Shown here piece after piece: positions 34,207 through 42,264 of a DNA stretch of 45,710 nucleotides. Origin of the DNA: JADJNW01 sp033761835 (GTDB lineage Bacteria > Bacteroidota > Bacteroidia > Chitinophagales > Saprospiraceae). The stretch is from the NCBI GenBank assembly GCA_033761835.1, contig JANRME010000351.1, positions 1 through 45,710 on the forward strand, written 5' to 3'. A model generated the notes under the pieces. That model had not been told where the DNA came from. It did no database searches and was given only the letters and a program-made list of their open reading frames with translations. Numbering within the stretch: the stretch's first letter is position 1; every line of letters begins with the position of its first letter. The translations under genes and the position numbers were made by a program.

Positions 34207-34986
34207 TTAAGGGTTTGAAATGGTAAAATGATCTCGATCTTGAAGGAAAGCAAAGCGCTGGCGAAACTCCTGTAACGCTTGATAAGACAAGGTAGCGGTA
34301 AAAATATCTTCGAGATGGCTGATTTGATATAGCGTTTGCCCGGCATAATCAATTAGCATAGAATCGCCAGAGTGACTGATTTCATTGCCATCATTACCAA
34401 CGCGATTCACGCCTATTGTATAAGCTAAATTCTCAATGGCACGAGCAGTAAGTAAAGATTTCCAGGCATGGCTGCGGCGTTCCGGGAAATTGGCTACATA
34501 TAGCAATAAATCATAATTTTGGACATTGCGACTCCACACCGGAAAGCGCAAATCGTAACAAATGAGCGGCAGTATACGCCAACCTTTGAGTTCTACCAGC
34601 AATGGCTGCTGCCCTGGTGTATAATGTTGATGCTCATCGGCATAAGTGAAGAGATGTCTTTTATCGTAAGTGCTATAAGTCCCATCGGGGTGCATCCACA
34701 CCAAGCGATTGTAGTAATGCCCATTTTCTTCGGCTATAAAACTTCCTGTAATGCCCGATTCAAGGATAGCGGCTTTATCCCTGAGCCATTGCATGGTGCG
34801 CCCTTGCATATCTTCAGCCAAAGCTGTGGCATTCATACTAAAGCCTGTGCTAAACATTTCGGGGAGGATAATCAAATCGGTTTGACCAGCAAGCGAAGCC
34901 AGTTTTTGGTCAAATTGTCTCAAATTCGCCGATTTATCTTCCCAATGCAAAAAGCTTTGAACTAATGTGACGCGCAAATTTTCCAT
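34207..34986 (-). CDS. nitrilase-superfamily amidase, omega-amidase (YafV-like)
   Basis: A 259-residue cytosolic carbon-nitrogen hydrolase. The Glu-Lys-Cys triad is Glu43 in IILPEMFSTGF, Lys109 in TYDKRHLF and Cys143 in LICYDLRFP. The sequence agrees with the omega-amidase branch (YafV/Nit2), which hydrolyses alpha-ketoglutaramate or alpha-ketosuccinamate. Those compounds arise when glutamine transaminases such as the one at 16263-17417 act, so the two may work in one salvage route; this is inference. The gene follows ribosomal L25, separated by a strong hairpin without a T-run. Confidence 0.88.
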   Translation of the reverse strand: MENLRVTLVQSFLHWEDKSANLRQFDQKLASLAGQTDLIILPEMFSTGFSMNATALAEDMQGRTMQWLRDKAAILESGITGSFIAEENGHYYNRLVWMHPDGTYSTYDKRHLFTYADEHQHYTPGQQPLLVELKGWRILPLICYDLRFPVWSRNVQNYDLLLYVANFPERRSHAWKSLLTARAIENLAYTIGVNRVGNDGNEISHSGDSMLIDYAGQTLYQISHLEDIFTATLSYQALQEFRQRFAFLQDRDHFTISNP

Positions 34987-34996
34987 TTCAATACCA

Positions 34997-35028
34997 CAAG
35001 AGGCATAAGTGAATACTTACGCCTCTTG
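34997..35028. other. hairpin between L25 and amidase genes
   Basis: CAAGAGGC pairs with GCCTCTTG, and after one A/C mismatch TAAGT pairs with ACTTA around a GAAT loop. There is no T-run on either strand, so it is more likely an mRNA-stabilising or processing hairpin than a terminator. Confidence 0.65.
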
Positions 35029-35059
35029 CCCGGAATTTATATAAAAATAAAGATAATTT

Positions 35060-35656
35060 CTATTTCTTTTTAACGTCGGCAGCAGCTGCAGCCTGTTGAG
35101 CGCTACGTAATGCACGCGGAATTTCTATCGTAGCAATCGGTGTACCAGGTGCATTGAGAATTTCGATACCTTCACCAGGTTGCACATCGCGGATACGAAT
35201 GGATTGACCCAACTCCAAGTGCGAAATATCCACTGTTAATTCATCTACCAGTTTTTCCGGCGTCGCTTTGATTTTTACTGTGCGTACTTTTTGCAGCAAT
35301 TTTCCACCGGATTTGACACCGGGAGATGTGCCTTTAAAGCGAATTGGCACTTCTACTTTTATCGGGCGCTTATCAATCAACAAGAGAAAATCAAGATGTT
35401 GAATATCATCGGTTACCGGATTAAATTGCTTGTCCTTCAAAATACATTTGAAGGATTTTCCTTCCACTTCTACTTGAGCAATTTTAAAATCTGGCGAATA
35501 AATCAGATGGCGTACATCGCTCAGTGTAGTAGAAAAGTGTACCACTTCTTGCGCACCATACATCACACAAGGGATTAACCCTTCTTTACGGACGGCTTTT
35601 GCTCCTTTCTTACCGAGGTCGTTTCTCAACTGACCCTTTATATTAATTACCTGCAT
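35060..35656 (-). CDS. rplY: 50S ribosomal protein L25 (CTC/TL5 form)
   Basis: A 198-residue L25 of the long CTC type. The N-terminal L25 domain begins MQVINIKGQLRNDLGKKGAK and has EGLIPCVMYGAQEVVHFS; it binds 5S rRNA. The C-terminal TL5 beta domain includes IDKRPIKVEVPIRFKGTSPG and GGKLLQKVRTVKIKATPEKL, and an Ala/Gln/Lys tail follows. The prs-L25 order on one strand is common in Bacteroidota. A TAnnTTTG box stands in the 152-base gap after prs, so L25 may have its own promoter. Confidence 0.95.
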   Translation of the reverse strand: MQVINIKGQLRNDLGKKGAKAVRKEGLIPCVMYGAQEVVHFSTTLSDVRHLIYSPDFKIAQVEVEGKSFKCILKDKQFNPVTDDIQHLDFLLLIDKRPIKVEVPIRFKGTSPGVKSGGKLLQKVRTVKIKATPEKLVDELTVDISHLELGQSIRIRDVQPGEGIEILNAPGTPIATIEIPRALRSAQQAAAAADVKKK

Positions 35657-35701
35657 GGCTCAATTGCTAATTGATTTGAACTAAAATTCTAAAAAGGCAT
35701 G

Positions 35702-35709
35702 CAAAGATA
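35702..35709 (-). promoter_or_regulatory. -7 promoter box for L25
   Basis: The minus strand reads TATCTTTG, an exact TAnnTTTG match, 46 bases before the start codon. A -33 TTG is not evident. Confidence 0.5.
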
Positions 35710-35808
35710 GTGATTCTATTTTGAAAAATCCATTCTTTTTTTTGAAAAAAGTATTATTGTGCGAGAGTACTATGGTATTTTGGTTCGATAGCACTAAAAC
35801 CTCACCCT

Positions 35809-36780
35809 CTAAACAAACAGCGCCGTAATCGAACGATGTTCGTGAGTATTGCGAATTGCCTTGGAAAATAGGTCTGCCGTAGGAAGCACCTTTATTTTGT
35901 TGGAATGTTTTTTCAAAGGAATCGTGTCGCACACCAATAATTCGGATAATTCTGAATTTTCGACATTATCATAAGCTTTGCCAGAGAGAATTGGGTGGGT
36001 ACACATTGCGCGTACACTGCGAGCACCTTTTTTTATGATAATATCGGCAGCACGGCATAGAGTACCTGCGGTATCCACGAGGTCATCCACCAAAATTACA
36101 TCGGCACCATCCACACTACCAATTACGGTCATGCCCGCTACTTCGTTGGCTCGCTCGCGGTATTTATCGCAAATCACTAAATCTTTGGAAAAAGCTTTGG
36201 CGTAAGCGCGTGCACGTTTTACCCCGCCCACATCTGGGGAAGCGAAGATGATATTAGAAAGGTCTTGTTGTTCTAAATAAGGAATATAAATCGCATTACT
36301 TTGGAGGTGATCCACTGGAATATCGAAAAAGCCCTGAATCTGGTCGGCGTGCAAATCCATCGTCATAATGCGATCTGTGCCAGCCGCTTGCAATAAATTG
36401 GCAATCAACTTTGCAGAAATTGGCACGCGAGGCTTGTCTTTGCGATCCTGTCGGGCATAACCAAAATAAGGAATGACCGCTGTGATATAACCCGCTGAAG
36501 CACGTTTGGCAGCGTCAATCATCAATAATAACTCCATCAGATTCTCTGCCGGAGGGAAAGTGGATTGTATAAAAAAAACGAAAGCGCCCCGCACAGACTC
36601 GTCAATAACAGGCTGCATCTCACCATCGCTAAAGCGATTCAGCTTGATGATACCCAATTCTTGCCCATATTTTCTGGAAATTTCTTCGGCCAGATAAAGC
36701 GATTCTGTACCCGAAAACAACTTCACTTCGAGCACTTGGCTAGTATTGTACAGTTCGATACGCCCTGTTTTGCCGTTCAT
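35809..36780 (-). CDS. prs: ribose-phosphate pyrophosphokinase
   Basis: I place the start at the ATG giving MNGKTGRIELYNTSQ; a longer frame adds 41 residues that run through the promoter. The 323-residue enzyme has VKLFSGTESLYLAEEI at the N-terminus, the ATP-binding YFGYARQDRKDKPRVPI, the metal-binding MTMDLHADQIQGFF, and the PRPP-binding loop DVILVDDLVDTAGTLC. It makes PRPP from ribose 5-phosphate and ATP, feeding purine (see purD), pyrimidine, histidine and NAD synthesis. Its length is typical of class I Prs. Confidence 0.95.
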   Translation of the reverse strand: MNGKTGRIELYNTSQVLEVKLFSGTESLYLAEEISRKYGQELGIIKLNRFSDGEMQPVIDESVRGAFVFFIQSTFPPAENLMELLLMIDAAKRASAGYITAVIPYFGYARQDRKDKPRVPISAKLIANLLQAAGTDRIMTMDLHADQIQGFFDIPVDHLQSNAIYIPYLEQQDLSNIIFASPDVGGVKRARAYAKAFSKDLVICDKYRERANEVAGMTVIGSVDGADVILVDDLVDTAGTLCRAADIIIKKGARSVRAMCTHPILSGKAYDNVENSELSELLVCDTIPLKKHSNKIKVLPTADLFSKAIRNTHEHRSITALFV

Positions 36781-36797
36781 AAAATTTTGCTTTGCCG

Positions 36798-36805
36798 CAA
36801 AGTTA
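36798..36805 (-). promoter_or_regulatory. -7 promoter box for prs
   Basis: The minus strand reads TAACTTTG (TAnnTTTG) followed by CGG, 18 bases before the chosen prs start. This is strong support for the shorter start. Confidence 0.6.
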
Positions 36806-37000
36806 AGAAGATTTAAACAGACCAGCATTTTAATTCCGACAAAGCAAAAATGTTTTTGCAAACGATGTGTTGGACGAAAAATAATGCCTGTTTGTCGAGA
36901 CAATTATTGTGAAAAAGAGAATTCTGCTTTTTTTGTTTGTTAAAACATCAAATGAACGAAACACTACACTTTTGTTTTAAACCGCATTAAGTTTTGTCCT

Positions 37001-37591
37001 ATGCGCATATTGCTATTGAAAACGGATTGGATTGCCGCTAATTGGAGTGAACAAATATTATGGGGCGTTGCCATAATAGCAAGCTTGCTGTTACTGGTTT
37101 TTACGGTGTATAGTTTCTTTTCGGAAGAACCAGAATCGGATTCAAATTCCAATCAACGTAAATCTCTCAAATTAGACGCTCACACTGTCTTAATTTTCTT
37201 TGCCGTACTTGGATGGTCCGCAGCGATTGCTGCGCATTTTGAATATACCTTCGCGCAAGCTATTTTATTGGGCGCTTTAGTTGGAGGCGTTCTTGCTTTT
37301 TTATCTACTATTTACAGACTTCCATTTTGGACGAGTTCCCAAAATTCAAGACCTATTTTGGACAGCACAGGGAAAGTATTACAACCTATTCCGCCGCATC
37401 GAGCTGGTATGGGCAAGATTCACCTTGATATGCGACACTTGCCCACTTCGGTGAACGCAGTCACACATGGCAGGGAATTGCCTGTGGGCGCGCCCGTTCG
37501 AGTCGTTGGTATGATTGATAAAAAAACGCTGCTGGTAGAACCTATAGAGGAAGATCAAGATCATCCGTACCCTGGAACGACCGAGTTTTAA
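37001..37591 (+). CDS. NfeD-like membrane protein
   Basis: A 196-residue protein with three predicted membrane helices at about residues 19-41, 62-81 and 88-107. A C-terminal OB-fold domain follows, with GMGKIHLDMRHLPTSVNAVT, then GRELPVGAPVRVVGMIDKKT and LLVEP, the NfeD pattern. NfeD proteins usually partner with stomatin/SPFH proteins in membrane quality control; no SPFH gene is in this window, so the partner is elsewhere or absent. The stop codon overlaps the glyA stop by four bases. Confidence 0.75.
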   Translation: MRILLLKTDWIAANWSEQILWGVAIIASLLLLVFTVYSFFSEEPESDSNSNQRKSLKLDAHTVLIFFAVLGWSAAIAAHFEYTFAQAILLGALVGGVLAFLSTIYRLPFWTSSQNSRPILDSTGKVLQPIPPHRAGMGKIHLDMRHLPTSVNAVTHGRELPVGAPVRVVGMIDKKTLLVEPIEEDQDHPYPGTTEF

Positions 37592-38880
37592 CTCCGAACC
37601 AATTCATGCGCTTCGTACAAAGGATATTTTTCCATAAATTCATTCACTTCGCGGCGCGTTTGGTCAATTAAAGGCTCGTTTGTAGCATTGGTGATGATAG
37701 CATCCATCCAATCCACAACTTTCCTACAATCTTCCTCATTAAATCCACGCGTTGTAATGGCAGCCGTACCTACACGAATACCCGAAGTAACCATCGGTGA
37801 TTCGGTATCAAAAGGAACCATGTTTTTATTAACGGTGATATCGGCTTGTACCAAAGCTTCTTCGGCTACCTTGCCTGTAACGCTTTTACTTCGTAAATCG
37901 ATCAGCATCAAGTGGTTATCCGTTCCACCGGAAATGACTTTATATCCTTTTTCTACAAAAGCATCGGCCATAGCCGCCGCGTTTTTGATCACTTGCTTCG
38001 CGTATTGTTTGAATTCCGGTTGTAATGCTTCATGAAAAGCAATGGCTTTAGCGGCAATCACATGCTCCAGGGGGCCGCCTTGCATTCCAGGAAAGACGCC
38101 ACTATTGAGGATCGCCGACATTTTTATCAAACCACCTTTTTTGGTAGCACGTCCCCAGGGATTGTCAAAATCTTCGCCCATCATAATGATGCCGCCACGC
38201 GGGCCGCGCAAGGTTTTATGTGTTGTAGAAGTAATGATATGGCAATGCTTTACAGGATTATTAAGAAAACCCGCTGCGATCAACCCCGCTGGATGTGCAA
38301 TATCCGCCAAGAGCAAAGCACCCACTTTATCAGCAATGGCGCGGAAAGCAGCATAATCCCAATCGCGCGCATACGCCGAAGCACCACAGATAATCATTTT
38401 AGGCTTCACTTCTAAAGCTTTGGCCTCCACTTTATTCATATCAATAATACCGGTCTCTTCTTCCACGCCATAGAAATGCGCATTATAAACCTTACCGGAA
38501 TAACTCACAGGAGAACCATGCGAGAGATGCCCGCCGTGTGCCAGATTGAACCCAAGGATATGATCGCCGGGTTGCAATGTTGCCAGATAAACCGCTGCGT
38601 TTGCTTGCGAACCAGAATGTGGTTGCACATTCGCGTATTCTACGCCAAACAATTCTTTCAAACGATCAATCGCCAATTGCTCGATCTCATCCACCACTTC
38701 ACAGCCACCGTAATAGCGCTTGCCAGGATAGCCTTCCGCGTATTTATTGGTCAGGCAAGTACCCGTTGCATCCAGTACCGCCTGGCTGGTGAAATTTTCA
38801 GAAGCAATCAGTTCAACGCCTTTGCGTTGACGCTCTAATTCTTTGTTAATCAGGCTAAAAACAAGATTATCCTTCAACAT
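37588..38880 (-). CDS. glyA: serine hydroxymethyltransferase
   Basis: I choose the ATG giving MLKDNLVFSLINKELERQRK; a longer frame adds 23 AT-rich codons that cross the likely promoter. The 430-residue enzyme has IELIASENFTS-type text (VELIASENFTSQAVLDATG), NKYAEGYPGKRYYGGCEVVD, the Schiff-base lysine in STTHKTLRGPRGG and the C-terminal TSGIRVGTAAITTRGF. It converts serine and tetrahydrofolate to glycine and methylene-tetrahydrofolate, supplying glycine for PurD and one-carbon units for purines. Confidence 0.96.
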   Translation of the reverse strand: MLKDNLVFSLINKELERQRKGVELIASENFTSQAVLDATGTCLTNKYAEGYPGKRYYGGCEVVDEIEQLAIDRLKELFGVEYANVQPHSGSQANAAVYLATLQPGDHILGFNLAHGGHLSHGSPVSYSGKVYNAHFYGVEEETGIIDMNKVEAKALEVKPKMIICGASAYARDWDYAAFRAIADKVGALLLADIAHPAGLIAAGFLNNPVKHCHIITSTTHKTLRGPRGGIIMMGEDFDNPWGRATKKGGLIKMSAILNSGVFPGMQGGPLEHVIAAKAIAFHEALQPEFKQYAKQVIKNAAAMADAFVEKGYKVISGGTDNHLMLIDLRSKSVTGKVAEEALVQADITVNKNMVPFDTESPMVTSGIRVGTAAITTRGFNEEDCRKVVDWMDAIITNATNEPLIDQTRREVNEFMEKYPLYEAHELVRS

Positions 38881-38938
38881 ATTCGGTAATTTGAAATTTA
38901 TACAAACGATTTTCGTTTTTATCTTGTTAAATTCGCTG

Positions 38939-38946
38939 CAAAGGTA
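38939..38946 (-). promoter_or_regulatory. -7 promoter box for glyA
   Basis: The minus strand reads TACCTTTG followed by CAG, 58 bases before the chosen glyA start. The same TACCTTTG form precedes rpsA and ruvA. Confidence 0.55.
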
Positions 38947-39129
38947 CAATATTTCCGATAAGCGAAGCTTTTCTTTCCATAGGAATCCTTTGGATCACAA
39001 CAATTCCTCCCTGCGCATGGTGTAACTTTACATGATTATTATTGATGACTTTTTGGCACTTTCGTCGTTACAATATTTGTATTCGTCTGCGAAGGTGCAC
39101 TAAAGCAACTACCCTTTTGTATTTCTTAC

Positions 39130-39137
39130 TAAATTTG
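39130..39137 (+). promoter_or_regulatory. possible -7 box for the phosphatase-like gene
   Basis: TAAATTTG matches TAnnTTTG, but it would leave a leader of only about 10 bases before the ATG at 39155, and no -33 TTG is at the right distance. It would fit better if translation began further in. Confidence 0.3.
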
Positions 39138-39154
39138 GCAAAATTCTATTGGTA

Positions 39155-40837
39155 ATGCAGGAATTAGCAGGATTTAAAGCTCAATCACAACGATTTACGC
39201 ATTCAATTCAAAAATGTTTCGTTCTCAGAAACGCTTTTGCAAAGGTATTTTTGTTTCATTTATTCTTGTTTGCTTCAATTTTAGGGAAGCTCGATGCAGC
39301 GAATACGCGCTATCGCTGTATGTGGCGCGACGACCCGGCGACTACGATGGTGATTGGCTGGGATCAAGTATCAGGCGGAAACCCAATATTGCATTATGAC
39401 TTGAGCGATCAAGGGCAAAAATCAGAAGCTTATAAATTCTCCCGCAAGCCAGATTTGGTAGCGAATGCTCGCGGCATGAACAATCATTTTGTAAGACTTA
39501 CAGGACTAAAACCAAACACTGTTTATTATTTTGTAATACGTGATAGCGAAGGCGTCAGCCGTCGAATGTCTTTTAAAACCGCACCAAACCAAGCAACAGA
39601 GCGGCTTTCCATCATTTCTGGTGGTGATTCTCGCAATTTCCGCGATGCACGCAAAAGCGCTAACAAATTGGTGAGCAAGCTCCGCCCGCATTTTGTGCTT
39701 TTCAATGGGGATATGACTTCTGACGATAGCCCTGCCGAATGGAAAAAATGGCTCGATGATTGGCAAGAAACCATTGGCAATGACGGACGGCTGTTCCCGA
39801 TTGTGGTGGCACGCGGCAATCATGAGGCTTCCAATGCTTCTTTGGTAGAAGTGTTTGATGTGGTCAATTCTGGCTTGGTCTATGCCTTAAATTTTGGTGG
39901 CAATTTGTTGCGGATTTATACATTGAATTCCATGATTCCTTCCGGTGGCGAGCAGCGCGATTGGTTGGAAGCGGATTTGCAAAAAAATGCCTCATTTACC
40001 TGGCGCTTTGCGCAATACCATCATTCCATGCGCCCGCATACACGCGAAAAAGAAGAAAAAGATGAATTGGTGCTGAATTGGGCAACGCTTTTTCACAAAT
40101 ACAAAGTGCAATTGGCAATAGAATCGGACTCGCACGTGACCAAATGGACGTATCCGATTCGTCCTTCCAAAGACCCTGGAAACGATGAAAATTTTATCCA
40201 GGATGATGAAAACGGCACGGTTTATATCGGCGAAGGCTGTTGGGGCGCGCCTTTGCGCCAGAATGACGATGACAAGACTTGGACGCGTGCCAGCGGTAGC
40301 TTTAATCAATTCAACTGGATTTTTGTGGATCGGGATCAAGTGGAAATTCGCACCGTGATGACCGATGTGTCTGCTAATGTTGGTGAAGTGAAAGACGCTA
40401 ATCTTTTTGAGCCACCCGTAGGGCTTTCGCTCTGGAATCCGCCAACAGGAGATGTGGTGACGCTTTATCGTGAAAAACAATTAATCGCTGCCAATAATAA
40501 ACCAACTATAGAACCTACACCCGGAAAAGCGTTAGGTGCTGCACCTAAAAACTCGACCGCCGCCAGTAACGGCACTGATGACTGGTCGAACCAACCCAAG
40601 CTTCAATGCGATGGCACGGGTAAGGTTTCTCTTCGGTATACACTTAAAAATGCTTGCAATGTGACGATTTTATTATTGAGCGAATCCTTTGCCGTGCTTG
40701 ATCGCTATACTTTTAATGGGCAAGTCGCCAAAACGCATCTTAAAGATATGGATTTCAGTAAGTTAAAAACCGGTACTTACTTTTTAGTCATCAAAGGCGG
40801 CGACGATGTGGTGGGGAAGTATCAATTGATCAGATAG
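39155..40837 (+). CDS. secreted purple acid phosphatase-like metallophosphoesterase with T9SS sorting domain
   Basis: A 560-residue protein from the ATG at 39155. A long N-terminal region precedes a hydrophobic segment (VFLFHLFLFASILGKLDAA) that can serve as a signal peptide. Next is a fibronectin-III-like domain (TTMVIGWDQVSGG through GLKPNTVYYFVIRD). The metallophosphoesterase core carries ISGGDSRNF, LFNGDMTSDD, VARGNHEAS, FAQYHHSMRP and ESDSHVTKW, the five metal-ligand blocks, the last replacing the usual GHxH. The C-terminal 75 residues, with KLKTGTYFLVIKGGDDVVG, form a T9SS type A sorting domain. It is likely a cell-surface or secreted phosphatase. Array L begins at its stop codon. Confidence 0.87.
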   Translation: MQELAGFKAQSQRFTHSIQKCFVLRNAFAKVFLFHLFLFASILGKLDAANTRYRCMWRDDPATTMVIGWDQVSGGNPILHYDLSDQGQKSEAYKFSRKPDLVANARGMNNHFVRLTGLKPNTVYYFVIRDSEGVSRRMSFKTAPNQATERLSIISGGDSRNFRDARKSANKLVSKLRPHFVLFNGDMTSDDSPAEWKKWLDDWQETIGNDGRLFPIVVARGNHEASNASLVEVFDVVNSGLVYALNFGGNLLRIYTLNSMIPSGGEQRDWLEADLQKNASFTWRFAQYHHSMRPHTREKEEKDELVLNWATLFHKYKVQLAIESDSHVTKWTYPIRPSKDPGNDENFIQDDENGTVYIGEGCWGAPLRQNDDDKTWTRASGSFNQFNWIFVDRDQVEIRTVMTDVSANVGEVKDANLFEPPVGLSLWNPPTGDVVTLYREKQLIAANNKPTIEPTPGKALGAAPKNSTAASNGTDDWSNQPKLQCDGTGKVSLRYTLKNACNVTILLLSESFAVLDRYTFNGQVAKTHLKDMDFSKLKTGTYFLVIKGGDDVVGKYQLIR

Positions 40838-41129
40838 TTGGAGGTTTCAGGTTAGAAGTTTTGACCGTTATAATTGGATTTTTTTAAATAACTGATAAAG
40901 CTGCTTATTAATTTTGAAGTGATTTCTAATTCAGCACATAATGATTCAAATTTATACTGTTCGATATAAGCTTGATCAAATACTCTGTAAAGTTGAGAAC
41001 GTAACTCGCCACAAGAGCCTTTTGCATATAATAGTTGCCATAAAATATGCTTTCCTATTTAGACTTAGAAAAACATTTTGAGTCACATTATTTCCTGAAA
41101 CCTGAAACTTAAAACTTGTAACCTCCAAC
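40837..41129. repeat. word-array pair L, 7-base period, enclosing a decayed four-helix-bundle gene
   Basis: The left run (40837-40864) has four 7-base units: GTTGGAG, GTTTCAG and two more. The right run (41095-41129) has five: CTGAAAC twice, two degenerate units, and CTCCAAC. The outermost words GTTGGAG and CTCCAAC are exact reverse complements, like terminal inverted repeats. The runs touch the phosphatase stop on the left and stop 6 bases short of the fbp stop on the right. About 230 bases lie between them and hold the remnant at 40852-41058. Confidence 0.85.
40852..41058 (-). pseudogene. four-helix-bundle protein remnant (S23 / 23S rRNA intervening-sequence family)
   Basis: On the minus strand a frame of about 68 codons reads LLYAKGSCGELRSQLYRVFD, then QAYIEQYKFESLCAELEITS and SKLISSFISYLKKS before a stop. 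This is the C-terminal half of the small four-helix-bundle proteins encoded in 23S rRNA intervening sequences and scattered in Bacteroidota genomes. AKGSCGEL followed by a Leu/Tyr-rich helix is the signature. The N-terminal half is missing: an in-frame stop at 41059-41061 precedes it and no start codon is suitable. The stop codon lies inside the left word run, so the array and the gene end are fused. No function is expected now. Confidence 0.75.
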
Positions 41130-41135
41130 ATAAAA

Positions 41136-42146
41136 CTAATTGAACGTCGGCAACGCCGAATATTTCTCTACAAATGCCTTCATTTCATCAATCATATCCG
41201 GCGAACCCATTGCTATTGTTGCCCTCTGATGCAAATGCGTCACTTCCAAATCCAATACCCGTTGCAACTGACAAGTCATCGCTTTGCCGCCAGCTTGTTC
41301 TACGATAAAAGATAAAGGATTGCATTCATACACCAGGCGGAGCTTGCCTTGCGGGTACTTGCGCGTTTGCGGGTAAAGAAAAATGCCACCTTGTAATAAA
41401 ATTCGGTGAATATCGCTCACCATCGAGCCAATATAACGCAGGCGCAGATTCATATCGGAGCAATGGTCGATATAACGGCGCATTTCTACATCAAATTTTA
41501 AATAATACCCTTGATTTACTGAATAATAATTGCCTCGATTGGGAATTTGAATATCGCGGTGCGACAAACAGAATTCACCGATCGAAGGATCAAGCGTAAA
41601 GCCATTCACGCCACGCCCCGTGCTATACACCAAAATCGTGGAAGTGCCATACAATACATAGCCTGCAGCTACCAATTCCGAGCCTTTTTGCAAAAAATCC
41701 TCCAGCGTACAAGGCCCGTCAGCGTTGCTTTTGCGACGATAAATGCCAAAAATAGTGCCTACCGACACATTCACATCAATATTGGAAGAGCCATCCAAAG
41801 GATCGAATACAACGACATATTTAGAAGCCTTGGAGGCCACTGCAGGAATCGGGATAAAATCTTCAAATTCTTCAGAAGCCACGCCGCAGCATTCGCCACT
41901 GTTTTTAAGGCATTCGATCAGTTTTTCATTGGCATAAAGATCGAGTTTTTGAACCTCGTCGCCGGTAGCATTGTCTCCGCCAGCCGAGCCAAGAATATTG
42001 ACCAGTCCAGCTTTGTTGACTTCGCGATTCACGATTTTAGCCGCCACGCCAATATCGCGCAAGAGTCCAGTGAGTTCGCCCGAAGCAAATGGAAAGTCTT
42101 TCTGACGATGAATAATAAATTCGTCCAGGGTAATAATTCGGTTCAT
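41136..42146 (-). CDS. fbp: fructose-1,6-bisphosphatase, class I
   Basis: A 336-residue class I FBPase of normal length. The metal and substrate motif VVFDPLDGSSNIDVNVSVGT is present, with ASEEFEDF as the Glu loop, YIGSMVSDIHRILLQGGIFL and LRLVYECNPLSFIVEQAGGK in the C-terminal half. It removes the 1-phosphate of fructose 1,6-bisphosphate in gluconeogenesis. The signature is close to consensus, so activity is expected. Word arrays flank it on both sides (L downstream, M upstream). Confidence 0.96.
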   Translation of the reverse strand: MNRIITLDEFIIHRQKDFPFASGELTGLLRDIGVAAKIVNREVNKAGLVNILGSAGGDNATGDEVQKLDLYANEKLIECLKNSGECCGVASEEFEDFIPIPAVASKASKYVVVFDPLDGSSNIDVNVSVGTIFGIYRRKSNADGPCTLEDFLQKGSELVAAGYVLYGTSTILVYSTGRGVNGFTLDPSIGEFCLSHRDIQIPNRGNYYSVNQGYYLKFDVEMRRYIDHCSDMNLRLRYIGSMVSDIHRILLQGGIFLYPQTRKYPQGKLRLVYECNPLSFIVEQAGGKAMTCQLQRVLDLEVTHLHQRATIAMGSPDMIDEMKAFVEKYSALPTFN

Positions 42147-42163
42147 ATTTGGTTATTTAGTTA

Positions 42164-42264
42164 GCGATGTAGTAATTTTATGATACGGTGATAAAAAATT
42201 ACAAAATCATTATATCACCACATCATTATATCACTATATCATCACTACAACATCACATCACTAT
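42164..42264. repeat. word-array hairpin M, 8-base period
   Basis: The left run (42164-42195) has four 8-base units, including GCGATGTA and GTGATAAA. The right run (42206-42264) has about seven, including ATCATTAT twice and ATCACTAT twice, with one slip near 42246-42256. Words are mutually complementary (GTGAT/ATCAC). The array occupies the fbp leader, starting 18 bases upstream of its ATG. Confidence 0.8.

Noticed and set aside
36781..36903. N-terminal extension of prs
   Set aside because: It runs through a TAnnTTTG promoter box 18 bases upstream of the chosen start and adds no conserved sequence.
3095..42264. CRISPR arrays
   Set aside because: Units are only 7-8 bases, degenerate, without spacers, and no cas gene is present.
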